The position numbers and the translations under genes were made by a program. The notes beneath the pieces were generated by a model. The model made no database searches, was not told the origin of the DNA, and saw nothing but the letters and a program-made list of their open reading frames with translations. Positions 1-9,057 of a stretch of DNA of 64,000 nucleotides are shown here, piece after piece (the first letter of the stretch is position 1; every line of letters begins with the position of its first letter). The stretch comes from Sphingobacterium zeae. GTDB lineage: Bacteria > Bacteroidota > Bacteroidia > Sphingobacteriales > Sphingobacteriaceae. The stretch spans positions 1,922,001 through 1,986,000 of the forward strand of contig NZ_JAUTBA010000001.1 in NCBI RefSeq assembly GCF_030818895.1, given 5' to 3'.

Positions 1-2
1 CA

Positions 3-446
3 CTTTATGTGATGCTTACGATTTCACTTCGACAGGTGGGATCAGCGGAATCAAAAGATCCAGAAAAACCTGAACAAGTCGATCGGATGCCCGACCCGGG
101 ACGTGAAGGGGCACCTGGTCCAGTAAGAAAAGGTGGTTGGCGTTTAACGCTTTACCAGCATTCCCTTTCAATTGCCTTTATAATCCTATTCATGTTGAGT
201 TGGGCCGGTCATCTGTACGGTAGTTTTAACGACGCTAATCTTCAGGAATCCCTTCGTGGCAGAGCTGAAAAAAGTTTAATTGATTTTATCGCAGAGCCGC
301 AGTTCTGGTTTGAAACTTTTCAAAACTGGCAAAGTGAATTCTTATCGGTTGCATCTATTGTATTGTTGACGATCTTTCTTCGTCAAAAGGGATCGCCAGA
401 ATCAAAGCCAGTAGATGCTGCGCATACGGAAACGGGTAAAGGTTAA
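3..446 (+). CDS. DUF6766-type membrane protein, 5' end cut by window
   Basis: The frame is open to the left edge, so this is the C-terminal part of a longer protein. Two hydrophobic segments are visible, about residues 50-68 and 110-124. The motif LRQ-x-GS-x-ESK occurs twice, just at the cut start and again near the C-terminus after the last hydrophobic segment, which suggests an internal duplication of a membrane-segment-plus-tail unit. This arrangement fits the DUF6766 family of Bacteroidota inner-membrane proteins, whose function is unknown. Family name is from memory of the pattern; the truncation is directly visible. Confidence 0.6.
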   Translation, partial: LYVMLTISLRQVGSAESKDPEKPEQVDRMPDPGREGAPGPVRKGGWRLTLYQHSLSIAFIILFMLSWAGHLYGSFNDANLQESLRGRAEKSLIDFIAEPQFWFETFQNWQSEFLSVASIVLLTIFLRQKGSPESKPVDAAHTETGKG

Positions 447-559
447 GTGTTTGCAATACCAAAACTTTCATTTAAGTAGTGGACGCAACACTTCATAAAA
501 CATGACGTGAGCAACACATAAGTTATCCAAATTAAGTTTTGAAAAGGTTTTACCACTAC

Positions 560-1336
560 TCATATAATTTGTAACAATGGTTTAACTTGCATACTGACGA
601 CCGAACAGCGGAGTGGCTGTGATACGATAAAGGCGATAGATCGAGCTATGTCTTCGGCATATAACATTTCCATCGCTCCGATTTTTTCACGCTGCTCTTC
701 GGGTGGATAAGGCTGCATATCGGTTCCAACTGATCCCGGTTCAATAAGGGAAACCTGTATACCCTTCGGATTAACTTCTTTGCGCAAAGATTCGGTAAAT
801 GCTTGAATACCGCCTTTTGAACAGACATAAACGGAACTCTGTGCCTCTCGGACATCTGCACTCATCGAGCCTACATTAACGATATGCCCTGATCCGTGGG
901 GTTCCATCCTGTACAGGGCCGCTTGTGAACAGCTCAGATAGGCAAGAACATTAATACGTAATAAATAGGCCTGGTCTGAATAGGTTCCCTCGTTAACCGA
1001 TTGATAAGCGACGGCGGCATTGTTTATCAATACATCCAACTGATCATACATACGGTCAAACTCCTGAAAGAGAGCCTTTATTCCATCTTCTGTAGCCAAG
1101 TCCACAACAATGCCGTTTAACGAGCCAGTACATGTAATCTTATTGAAATCTTCCAGCGTGTCCTCCAACTGGCGTTGGTGATGACCGCATATGAAAACAT
1201 GATTTCCCATTGAAGCAAGCAATAATGCCGTTGCACGTCCAATACCTGTCGTACCACCGGTTATTAATATATTTTTATTCTTTATCCATTGTGGCAGGAC
1301 AGAATTTTCATAATTTGTTTGATCTTTTATCATCAT
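560..1336 (-). CDS. Short-chain dehydrogenase/reductase (SDR)
   Basis: A 258-residue classical SDR, predicted to be an NAD(P)-dependent oxidoreductase of unknown substrate. Visible motifs: the Rossmann cofactor motif TGGTTGIGRA at about residues 26-35, the structural NNAA near 107-110, and the catalytic YxxxK in SVYVCSK, preceded by the expected serine. The C-terminal PG region (EPGSVGTDM) is also typical. Length matches the family. It starts at one of two adjacent ATG codons. It is not HldD, which is an extended SDR of about 310 residues, so it does not complete the heptose pathway nearby. Gene on the right is divergent, about 220 bp away. Confidence 0.9.
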   Translation of the reverse strand: MMIKDQTNYENSVLPQWIKNKNILITGGTTGIGRATALLLASMGNHVFICGHHQRQLEDTLEDFNKITCTGSLNGIVVDLATEDGIKALFQEFDRMYDQLDVLINNAAVAYQSVNEGTYSDQAYLLRINVLAYLSCSQAALYRMEPHGSGHIVNVGSMSADVREAQSSVYVCSKGGIQAFTESLRKEVNPKGIQVSLIEPGSVGTDMQPYPPEEQREKIGAMEMLYAEDIARSIAFIVSQPLRCSVVSMQVKPLLQII

Positions 1337-1559
1337 TTTATAATTAGTGACTATTTATTTTCAACCGCATCAGGGGAACGTTTGCTTATCTAAATTCGTT
1401 TGATACAAGCTTTTAAGGCGTATTTGTTCACTTTTTTGCGTATTTACCGATAAAACGATTCCTCCATAGAATGGTTCATCCCTAACAATAATTCATCGTA
1501 ATTATACACCTCTGGGGCTTGATATAAGACATCCCGCCTTCAGAATAATCAAAAGTACT

Positions 1560-3077
1560 ATGACACGAGACGGAATCAATAGAAGTTTTTGGCAAAGCGC
1601 TGAATCCCCCAACCTTTCATCGGACTTCATCGATCTAGCCTTTGACACCATTATCGTTGGAGCAGGAATTACCGGCGTTACTTTAGCAAAGGAATTACAA
1701 GATAGGGGTATTAAGTGCCTGCTTTTAGACAAGGAAAATCCCGGATTCGGTACCACGGGCGGAACTACTGCACATATCAATAATTTTTACGATGCTTCCT
1801 ATAATGAGATTATCGATAATTTTGGAGAAACAGCAGCGCAACAGCTGCTTCTCAGTACATTTGATACCGTAGATTACATCAGAAATAATATTATTAGAAA
1901 TAGAATCGGCTGCGATTTTTCTGTATGCGATTTTTTTCTGTTCAGCGCAGAGAAAGAACAAAACGAGCAACTTGATCAAATTTATGCAGCCCATCAACAA
2001 ATTGGATTGAAGACATCTCGGGTAAATTCGATCCCCTTTAACGTACCTTTTAAAAAAGCGATTCGCATCGAAGGACAAGCCCAATTTCATCCGATTAAAT
2101 ATATTGACGGGTTATTGTCCGCCTATATCAACGGAGGTGGTGCCCTCCTGACCAATCAAATTATTGAGGATTATGACAATGATGAAAACAAAATCAGCAT
2201 AAAAACAAAGGATAAAAGAATCTTTACTGCCAAAAATTTGGTTTGGGCAACGCATACACCACCAGGAAAAAATAGATTTAATTTTCTATTAGCGCCTTAC
2301 CGAAGCTATGTCGTGGTGCTGAAACTTTCCGAAGGTTCACCTAAAGCCGGGCAGGCTGCTGATTTGTATGATCCTTATCATTACTTTAGATACCATCATG
2401 CTGAGGACGGGCAATATTTAATCGTTGGTGGGTTCGACCACAAAACTGGAGATGAAAAGGATACGGAGAGACATTTTGATGACCTGAAACAATGGGCTGA
2501 TGAGCATTTTGATTATGATGAATTGGTTGCGCAATGGTCGTCACAGTATTATGTTTCAGCAGACGGTTTACCTTATATCGGAAGAATGCCAGATGAGCGC
2601 AATGTTTACATCGCTACGGGTTACGGCGGCAATGGAATGACTTTCGGCTCAATGGCATCTTTGATCATTCCCGATTTGATCGAAGATAAGGAAACCCCTT
2701 TATCCAAATTGCTGTCGCCTGCCCGGGTGAAACCGATCGCAAGTGCTAAAAGTGTGGTCTCTGAAGGGGTGAATGTGGTCAAGCATTTTGTTATGGACAA
2801 GCTTTCGCCAGAGACAATAAAAGAGCTAGATGACATTTCCAAAGATGAAGGGAAAGTTGTACGTTTTGAAGATAAGGCATTGGCAGCCTATAGGGATAGG
2901 GAGGGTACATTATTTTGTTTAAATTCAGTGTGTCCACATATGGGGTGTACGGTAGCCTGGAATCCTTCAGAGCATACATGGGACTGTCCGTGTCATGGAT
3001 CCAGGTTTGATGTCAACGGCAACATGTTGAATGGGCCTGCGACCAAAGGTCTATCTAAAGTCGATCTACATTTTTAA
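1560..3077 (+). CDS. FAD-dependent oxidoreductase with C-terminal Rieske [2Fe-2S] domain
   Basis: 505 residues. N-terminal half is a DAO-type FAD-binding fold with GAGITG at about 34-39 and the late FAD motif ATGYGGNGM. The last 70 residues form a Rieske domain with cluster ligands in CPHMGC and CPCHGS (Cys-x-His and Cys-x-x-His). Proteins of this architecture transfer electrons between an amine or acid substrate, FAD and the iron-sulfur centre; the substrate cannot be told from sequence. It precedes a family 9 glycosyltransferase by 32 bp on the same strand, so the two may be cotranscribed. Confidence 0.9.
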   Translation: MTRDGINRSFWQSAESPNLSSDFIDLAFDTIIVGAGITGVTLAKELQDRGIKCLLLDKENPGFGTTGGTTAHINNFYDASYNEIIDNFGETAAQQLLLSTFDTVDYIRNNIIRNRIGCDFSVCDFFLFSAEKEQNEQLDQIYAAHQQIGLKTSRVNSIPFNVPFKKAIRIEGQAQFHPIKYIDGLLSAYINGGGALLTNQIIEDYDNDENKISIKTKDKRIFTAKNLVWATHTPPGKNRFNFLLAPYRSYVVVLKLSEGSPKAGQAADLYDPYHYFRYHHAEDGQYLIVGGFDHKTGDEKDTERHFDDLKQWADEHFDYDELVAQWSSQYYVSADGLPYIGRMPDERNVYIATGYGGNGMTFGSMASLIIPDLIEDKETPLSKLLSPARVKPIASAKSVVSEGVNVVKHFVMDKLSPETIKELDDISKDEGKVVRFEDKALAAYRDREGTLFCLNSVCPHMGCTVAWNPSEHTWDCPCHGSRFDVNGNMLNGPATKGLSKVDLHF

Positions 3078-3109
3078 TACAAACCATAAACTATTCTTGA
3101 TCGTATAAA

Positions 3110-4060
3110 ATGTTCAAAATCGCTATCTTTCGTGCACTTCACTTGGGGGATCTCCTGTGCTCCATACCGGCGATAGGCGCGCTAAAATTTAATTATCCAA
3201 ACGCAAAACTTTACTTTATTGGCCTGCCGCATATGCGCGCATTAATGAAGCGTTATGATTGCATTGACGAATATATTGATTTCCCGGGGCATCCAGCGCT
3301 TCCGGAAATACCATACGACCCTAATGAATTGGCCCGGTTCATCCTTCGCATGCAAGCGGAAAATTTCGACTTGCTCGTCCAGATGCAAGGAGATGGAACT
3401 ATAGTTAACGATTTTTTAACACAATTCCGTGCAAAGCGATTGGTCGGATTTACACCGTTAGCCGCTGTAGGAGATTCGGATTGGCTTACCTATCCGAACC
3501 ACCTACACGAGGTAGAGCGACATTTGGCACTCGTCCGTTTTTTAGGTATTCAAGTTGTATCGAGCACGATGTACTATCCCATGTTTCCAGCGGACTGGGC
3601 AGCGTATGAGCCCATAAAATCCGAAATGGTACCACCATTTGTTATCGTGCACGTAGGAAGCAGGGACGAGGCGAGGCGTTGGCCGATCGAAAATTTTGCC
3701 CATTTAGCCAGGCACATGTACAATAAGGGATATCAGATTATATTGACAGGAGTACCCGCCGAGCGAATACTGGTGGATAAACTACAGCGTTTACTGGAAT
3801 TTCCCACAGTCAATCTTTGCTCCAAGCTGGATTTAGGTATGTTGGGCTGCCTGCTAAAAGAGGCCTCTTTGTTACTTTGCAACTGTACCGGCATTTCGCA
3901 TGTCGCTGCGGCATTGCAGACAAGGAGCGTTGTCATTAGTATGGACGGGGAACCAAAGCGCTGGGGGCCGCTCAATAAAAAGCTGCACACCACATTTGAC
4001 CTAACTGTACCCGTCGCCATGGCACAGATTGAACGTGAAATCAACCGTCTTCTTCCATGA
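3110..4060 (+). CDS. Glycosyltransferase family 9 (heptosyltransferase-like)
   Basis: 316 residues. The N-terminal LGDLLCSIPAIGALK motif and the C-terminal CNCTGISHVAAAL segment are the typical acceptor-side and nucleotide-sugar-side signatures of GT9 (ADP-heptose:LPS heptosyltransferases, GT-B fold). It probably adds heptose to lipid A-core in the cytoplasm. Its 3' end overlaps the 3' end of the convergent GT9 gene by 20 bp, a compact arrangement that links both to the same locus. Acceptor specificity is unknown. Confidence 0.88.
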   Translation: MFKIAIFRALHLGDLLCSIPAIGALKFNYPNAKLYFIGLPHMRALMKRYDCIDEYIDFPGHPALPEIPYDPNELARFILRMQAENFDLLVQMQGDGTIVNDFLTQFRAKRLVGFTPLAAVGDSDWLTYPNHLHEVERHLALVRFLGIQVVSSTMYYPMFPADWAAYEPIKSEMVPPFVIVHVGSRDEARRWPIENFAHLARHMYNKGYQIILTGVPAERILVDKLQRLLEFPTVNLCSKLDLGMLGCLLKEASLLLCNCTGISHVAAALQTRSVVISMDGEPKRWGPLNKKLHTTFDLTVPVAMAQIEREINRLLP

Positions 4061-5132
4061 GCTCCTTTTTAGGGCCGCTGCGCCCAAGTAAGGCCTGAAA
4101 TTTTTTAAGAATGACAGCGGTTGTCAAAGGAACAATTTTAGAATCTCGGTTCTGCTTATCCACAAAGATATTGATGGTGTTTTTTGACCTGGCCGAAGGG
4201 CTGACTGGATATAAGATAAAATCGGAGTCACGCGACCAGGGAATATGTTGCGGATTAGTCTGCGCATATAGGACCAATGTGGGCCTTTGTAAGGCGCAGG
4301 AAATGTGAGCCACACCGGTATTCACCGTAATTACCGCATCTGCCTGCTGCACCACTAGCAAAAGATCGCGAACGCTAGTCTTCCCAATGAGATTGACCAG
4401 TTTCGGCGAGCTATCGACAGACGAACAAGATCTTAGGTACCCATTATTTTCCTTACCGACCAATACCACCTGGAAATTCAGTCCGAGCAGTTTTTCGAGG
4501 AGTTCCCGCGCTACTTCAATAGGTATGCGACGCTTCTCTTCAGAGACATCATAATTGAGTATTACACGTTTGAGATCAGGCTTTGGAAGAAAGATTGATA
4601 ATCTGCCGGAAGGCATTTTTAAAGTCGGCAGGCAACTACTTAGATGGGAGATACCCAAGTATTTCACTAATTCAAGATCCCTTGTGATTTGGTGTTTTAC
4701 CTGAAACAACGGCTCTTTATCGGGAACCCAGTGCGTGAGCAATGAATAGGGATTTTCACGCATATACGCCGCGCGCTTCGGAATGCCGGCAAGATAGGCT
4801 AATAGAATCGCTGCCATTGGATTCTGGCTATAAACATTAAATATGATACAGGAGTCAAATTGTTTTTCCTTAATGTTTGCGACCAACGCCTCAGTGCGGG
4901 CGGCGGAATCCTGATTGCTTAACTTCATCCATGGTGCATCGTATTGTATATATGCATCTACTGTACCCAAAAAAGGAATAATAGGAATAGCCATTTCAGA
5001 TGCTAAAAGTGTAATTTTACAGTGCGGCATATTCGCTTTTATCTGCTGTAATGCGGCATTGTTCATAATGAGATCTCCCATGTTATCTAATCGGATGATC
5101 AGCATATTTTTACAATCTTTCCATTTGTCCAT
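4041..5132 (-). CDS. Glycosyltransferase family 9 (heptosyltransferase-like), last gene of heptose operon
   Basis: 363 residues. DNMGDLIMNNAALQQIK near the N-terminus and VNTGVAHISCAL near residue 270 are GT9 signatures. It starts 1 bp after the hldE stop, so it is translated as part of the operon running from 10020 to 4041. Predicted role: transfer of heptose from ADP-heptose to LPS inner core. The tail (about the last 60 residues) is Lys/Asp-rich and not a recognisable domain. It overlaps the end of the convergent GT9 gene by 20 bp. Confidence 0.88.
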   Translation of the reverse strand: MDKWKDCKNMLIIRLDNMGDLIMNNAALQQIKANMPHCKITLLASEMAIPIIPFLGTVDAYIQYDAPWMKLSNQDSAARTEALVANIKEKQFDSCIIFNVYSQNPMAAILLAYLAGIPKRAAYMRENPYSLLTHWVPDKEPLFQVKHQITRDLELVKYLGISHLSSCLPTLKMPSGRLSIFLPKPDLKRVILNYDVSEEKRRIPIEVARELLEKLLGLNFQVVLVGKENNGYLRSCSSVDSSPKLVNLIGKTSVRDLLLVVQQADAVITVNTGVAHISCALQRPTLVLYAQTNPQHIPWSRDSDFILYPVSPSARSKNTINIFVDKQNRDSKIVPLTTAVILKKFQALLGRSGPKKELMEEDG

Positions 5133-5133
5133 A

Positions 5134-6627
5134 TTAGCTGATTTTCTTTAAGAGTTGGCTGCTATTTTCCTGCACGCGTTGTATGATATTAGTTGTCGAT
5201 TGTTGGTGTACATGCGGAATAAAGACAAGTTGGGTTCCTAGTATTTGAAGCAGCCCCATTTCGGGCATTTCTTCGCTTTCATAAGCCTCACCTTTAACAA
5301 ATACATGGGGTTTCACTTTTTCGAGTACCGGAATCGGGTCGTCGGAGAGTTCATCACCAAAGGGGACAATGTAGTCGACAGCCGATAAAGCGCGCAGCAC
5401 TTCGATACGTTCGTTTAGGGTATTTATCGGTCTGGAGGCTCCCTTTAACCGGGCAATGCTTTCGTCTGTATTGATACCGACAATCAGAATATCGCCTTGC
5501 GACTTGGCCTCACTGAGGTAATGTGCATGGCCTGCATGAAAGATATCAAAACATCCATTTGTAAACACAATTTTATGGTCGGCGCGTAGCTTATCGCATA
5601 CTGATCCGAGGCTGCTGAGATCCACGATCACCTTATCATCTTTATGGCTTAGCTCCTGGGCAAGCTCTTCGCAACTACAGCTTGCCGTGCCACTTTTATG
5701 AATACCGATTTGAGCGGCTTTGATACCCAATCGTATGGCAATATCTTCTTCCAGTTTGTTATAATAAGCCAGACAGAGCACAGTCAGAAAAGTATCACCG
5801 GCACCGGAAAAGTTTCCTTCGTTTAGGGCAGGTACGGGATAATGTTTGGGCTCTTCCTCTTTTTTAAATAAGATTACGCCATCTTTATCCAGGGTGAGCG
5901 CTACCCAATTTGCCTTCGAAATAATACACAGACTTTCGGACCATTCTAACGCTTGTGTTACGCGTTCGTTTTGCGGTTTATGTCCCAAAATTTTACACGC
6001 CTCCTCATAATTTGGCTTAACCAGATCGGGGCGCAGACAGTTATACCGGTAATAATCTTTGCTGTCTACTGCGATAATTTTAGGATTTTTCTGCTGCTCC
6101 TGATAAAGCAACTGAATCAGTTCGTCGGGAATGTTGCCTTTGTCATAGTCCGCTAGAAAAATAATATCGATATGCCGTAGCATTTTTTTTACATCTGCTA
6201 GATATTTTTGTAATAGATCAGGGGTAAAATGATAGACACGGCCAATGTCATAACGTATGAGACATTGATTTTCTCTTCGTAGGCGGGTCTTGGTGAGTGT
6301 CTGACAGTTAGGATTAAATAGGATGTTGCTGGTATCTATCCCTTGTAACCGCAAGTCACGGGCAATGGTCTGGGCACTGTGATCGTCGCCAAGCATAGTC
6401 ACTACAGAAACTTTCGCGCCCATGTTGCAGAGATTCGTGATCACATTTCCGGCCCCGCCGAGGCAGCACTGTACAGCATTGACATCCAAAACCGGAACAG
6501 CAACATCGGGCGCAAGCCGGTTACACTCGCCGTCCAGATAAATATCCAGCATACAGTCCCCTAAAACAAGAACTCTGGGATTGTTGAATCCTTTTTCGAC
6601 CAACTTACTTAATGTTATTTCATTCAT
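5134..6627 (-). CDS. hldE: Bifunctional heptose-7-phosphate kinase / heptose-1-phosphate adenylyltransferase
   Basis: 497 residues with the two HldE (RfaE) domains in order. The PfkB-type kinase domain (1 to about 325) shows GGAGN at 57-61 and the catalytic-base loop GAGDTF at 275-280. The cytidylyltransferase-fold domain (about 350-490) shows TNGCFDIFHAGH at 356-367, the HxGH nucleotide-binding motif. It phosphorylates D-glycero-D-manno-heptose 7-P to the 1,7-bisphosphate and, after GmhB action, adenylylates the 1-phosphate. Its start overlaps the end of gmhB by 8 bp, indicating coupled translation. Confidence 0.95.
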   Translation of the reverse strand: MNEITLSKLVEKGFNNPRVLVLGDCMLDIYLDGECNRLAPDVAVPVLDVNAVQCCLGGAGNVITNLCNMGAKVSVVTMLGDDHSAQTIARDLRLQGIDTSNILFNPNCQTLTKTRLRRENQCLIRYDIGRVYHFTPDLLQKYLADVKKMLRHIDIIFLADYDKGNIPDELIQLLYQEQQKNPKIIAVDSKDYYRYNCLRPDLVKPNYEEACKILGHKPQNERVTQALEWSESLCIISKANWVALTLDKDGVILFKKEEEPKHYPVPALNEGNFSGAGDTFLTVLCLAYYNKLEEDIAIRLGIKAAQIGIHKSGTASCSCEELAQELSHKDDKVIVDLSSLGSVCDKLRADHKIVFTNGCFDIFHAGHAHYLSEAKSQGDILIVGINTDESIARLKGASRPINTLNERIEVLRALSAVDYIVPFGDELSDDPIPVLEKVKPHVFVKGEAYESEEMPEMGLLQILGTQLVFIPHVHQQSTTNIIQRVQENSSQLLKKIS

Positions 6628-7186
6628 AATATTCTTTTTCTAATGTGATTACCTGAGTCAATCCATAAAAATTGTCCGTGATGAAATCGGGCATAAATTT
6701 CGGGTCTTCCATGCGGTCTTTTTTGCGTTCCTGCTGACTGCGATCCACCAAAATAGTTTTGCAGCCTGCAGCTCTGCCGGCAGCGACGTCATTCAAAATA
6801 TCGCCTATCATCCACGATTTTTTTAAATCGATATGAAGCTCCGCCGCTGCCTGATATAACATTCCCGGTAGTGGCTTGCGACAAATGCATTGCATATCGC
6901 TAGCTCTGTCGCCATGTGGACAGTAATAAATGCCATTCAGGTGGATACCCTCAGTCATAAGCTGTTTTCGAAGCTCAGAAAAAGCGATTTCCAACTCTTC
7001 TGCCGTAAAATAGCGCCGCGCTATACCCGACTGGTTGCTAACGACAATGAGTTTATATCCATTTTTTTGCAGCATCCGCAACGGTTTAAATATATCGGGG
7101 TAGCATACAACCCGCTTGGGGTCTACATTGTAAGGCACATCTTTAATGAGCGTTCCATCCTTATCTAAAAACAGTGCTTTTTCCAT
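6620..7186 (-). CDS. gmhB: D-glycero-beta-D-manno-heptose-1,7-bisphosphate 7-phosphatase
   Basis: 188 residues, the usual length. HAD motif I is DKDGTL at 8-13, with the nucleophile and acid aspartates two residues apart. The structural zinc loop is present as CPHG...CICRKP, matching the Cys-x-His and Cys-x-Cys ligands of GmhB. Motif IV MIGDILND follows. The enzyme removes the 7-phosphate between the two HldE steps. It lies 3 bp after the GT4-GmhA fusion gene and overlaps hldE by 8 bp. Confidence 0.94.
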   Translation of the reverse strand: MEKALFLDKDGTLIKDVPYNVDPKRVVCYPDIFKPLRMLQKNGYKLIVVSNQSGIARRYFTAEELEIAFSELRKQLMTEGIHLNGIYYCPHGDRASDMQCICRKPLPGMLYQAAAELHIDLKKSWMIGDILNDVAAGRAAGCKTILVDRSQQERKKDRMEDPKFMPDFITDNFYGLTQVITLEKEYYE

Positions 7187-7189
7187 TGG

Positions 7190-9046
7190 CTATGCAATCA
7201 GTTTTTTTTGTATTAAGATACGCTCGTTCCCTTCTGTTTGGGCAACCATTTGCTGTTCTACAAGTGCACAGAGCTGATGGATTATATGGAGTTGAACTTC
7301 CTGAATTCGTGCTGTATTATCCGATGGCACAATGAGGTTGTGCTCGCCGTACTGCATTGCTTCGCCACCGTCCTTTCCCAATAAGTTTACACAGACAATG
7401 CCTAATTTATTTGCTTCTTTTAGTGCATTGATAATATTTACCGAATTTCCACTGGTACTGAGACATATCAGCATATCGCCAGGTTGCCCAAGCGCCTGAA
7501 TTTGCCTCGAAAATACCGTGTCGTAGCCAAAGTCATTGGCCCAGGCGGTCATGACCGAAACGTCAGTATTGAGCGATATAACGGGATATCCGGGCCGTTG
7601 TGGTATTTCGAATCGCCCCACCAGTTCAGCTGCAAAGTGCTGGCTCTCTGCTGCGCTTCCCCCATTACCACAGATCATGATTTTTCTATTACTCTGTAGT
7701 ACCGATACCATTTTAGCCGATAATCGAGCAATCCCGCTAGCCATAACTTCTGCTGCCTTTTCAAAGGTTCTTGAGGAGCCTAGGAAATTCTGTTTTATCT
7801 GATGAATTGCTTCTTTTTCAGTTGTATTTGGCATACATTGTTCATAGAGTCTGGCAATACTTTCACTAACAGTTTTCCACGTGAAAGATTTGACATGGCG
7901 GAGTGCGTTGACGGAAAATTTCATGCGCTTACGGTCATTGCTTATCAATTCGACGATGACCGAAGATAATTGTTGTGGTTGTTGCGGGGATACAAGTAAG
8001 CCAGTTTCCTCATGGCGGACGGTGAATGATATTCCGCCGACGTCGGCACCAATCACTGGTGTGCCACAGGCCATAGATTCTAAGGGGGTAATCCCGAACG
8101 GTTCGTACCAGGGCGTCGTAATGAAGAGCTCACTTGCAGCATAGAAATATTTCAGTTTATCACGATCTTTTTGTCCCGTAAAAATGACTTTATCTTTGAT
8201 GTTGAGTGCGTTACAAAGATGTTCCAGATGTTCGTATTCAGTACGGTCATCCGGTGAATCAAAGTTGCCGCCCACAACCAAAAGCCTAAGTTCAGGTAGT
8301 GCATGTTGCGCATGTGAGAAAGCCTCAATCACGTTGTCGATTCCTTTTCGTCTCACCATTCGGCCAAGCTGTAAAATATAGGTGAAGGTAGGGTCAAGGC
8401 CCAATTTTCCCTTTGCTTCGGTACGGTCTACTGGATAAAAATCAGTAGGATTGTAACCACAGGGGATAATTTCTATCTTATCCTGCGGAGCCTGGTAATG
8501 CTGAATAAGATCTTTTAAGTCGTTTGGACATTCGGCTATAATACGCTCTGCCGCCCAAATAATATCTTTTTCAATTTTTTCACGGATTTTCGGAAACTTA
8601 TCGGAGCAGCCCTGATGCATTCTACGCACGGCGCCTAAGGCATGAAAGGTCATAACAAAAGGTATTTTTAACTGTTTTTTTACCTGCATGGCCACCATTC
8701 CCGAGAGCCAGAAATGCGCATGGACCAACTGGTAACTCAGCTGATTATGCTGAATAAATGCAATCATATTGGCGGTAAACTCTTCCATATGATCATAGAG
8801 TTGTTCCTTGGGCAGTTCCTGCATTGGCCCGGCTACGATATGAACAACACGAACATTGGGCTTCCAATAGACGATCTGTTGTTGCTTAGGGTTTTCAGCT
8901 CTGGTATAAATATCAACCTGATGACCCATTAGAGCAAGCTGGGTGGCTACTTCAGCCACATAAACATTTTGGCCACCACTATCTTTGCCGCCTAGCGTGG
9001 CGAGCGGCGAGGCATGATCACTAATAAAAGCTAGCTGTTTTTTCAT
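7190..9046 (-). CDS. Fused GT4 glycosyltransferase and sedoheptulose-7-phosphate isomerase (GmhA)
   Basis: 618 residues in one uninterrupted frame. Residues 1 to about 400 are a GT-B glycosyltransferase of family 4: acceptor-side loop LGGKDSGGQNVYV at 18-30 and the donor-site motif EPFGITPLE at 315-323. Residues about 420-618 are a SIS-fold GmhA: GNGGSAAESQHF at 460-471 and LSTSGNSVN later. GmhA isomerises sedoheptulose 7-P to heptose 7-P, the first step of the pathway finished by HldE and GmhB downstream. No stop or frame change separates the parts, so this is a true gene fusion. The donor and acceptor of the transferase half are unknown. Confidence 0.93.
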   Translation of the reverse strand: MKKQLAFISDHASPLATLGGKDSGGQNVYVAEVATQLALMGHQVDIYTRAENPKQQQIVYWKPNVRVVHIVAGPMQELPKEQLYDHMEEFTANMIAFIQHNQLSYQLVHAHFWLSGMVAMQVKKQLKIPFVMTFHALGAVRRMHQGCSDKFPKIREKIEKDIIWAAERIIAECPNDLKDLIQHYQAPQDKIEIIPCGYNPTDFYPVDRTEAKGKLGLDPTFTYILQLGRMVRRKGIDNVIEAFSHAQHALPELRLLVVGGNFDSPDDRTEYEHLEHLCNALNIKDKVIFTGQKDRDKLKYFYAASELFITTPWYEPFGITPLESMACGTPVIGADVGGISFTVRHEETGLLVSPQQPQQLSSVIVELISNDRKRMKFSVNALRHVKSFTWKTVSESIARLYEQCMPNTTEKEAIHQIKQNFLGSSRTFEKAAEVMASGIARLSAKMVSVLQSNRKIMICGNGGSAAESQHFAAELVGRFEIPQRPGYPVISLNTDVSVMTAWANDFGYDTVFSRQIQALGQPGDMLICLSTSGNSVNIINALKEANKLGIVCVNLLGKDGGEAMQYGEHNLIVPSDNTARIQEVQLHIIHQLCALVEQQMVAQTEGNERILIQKKLIA

Positions 9047-9057
9047 TATACAATATA

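Noticed and set aside
560..1336. SDR as the missing HldD epimerase
   Set aside because: It is a short classical SDR (258 residues, TGGTTGIGRA and YVCSK) whereas HldD is an extended SDR of about 310 residues with a different N-terminal motif.
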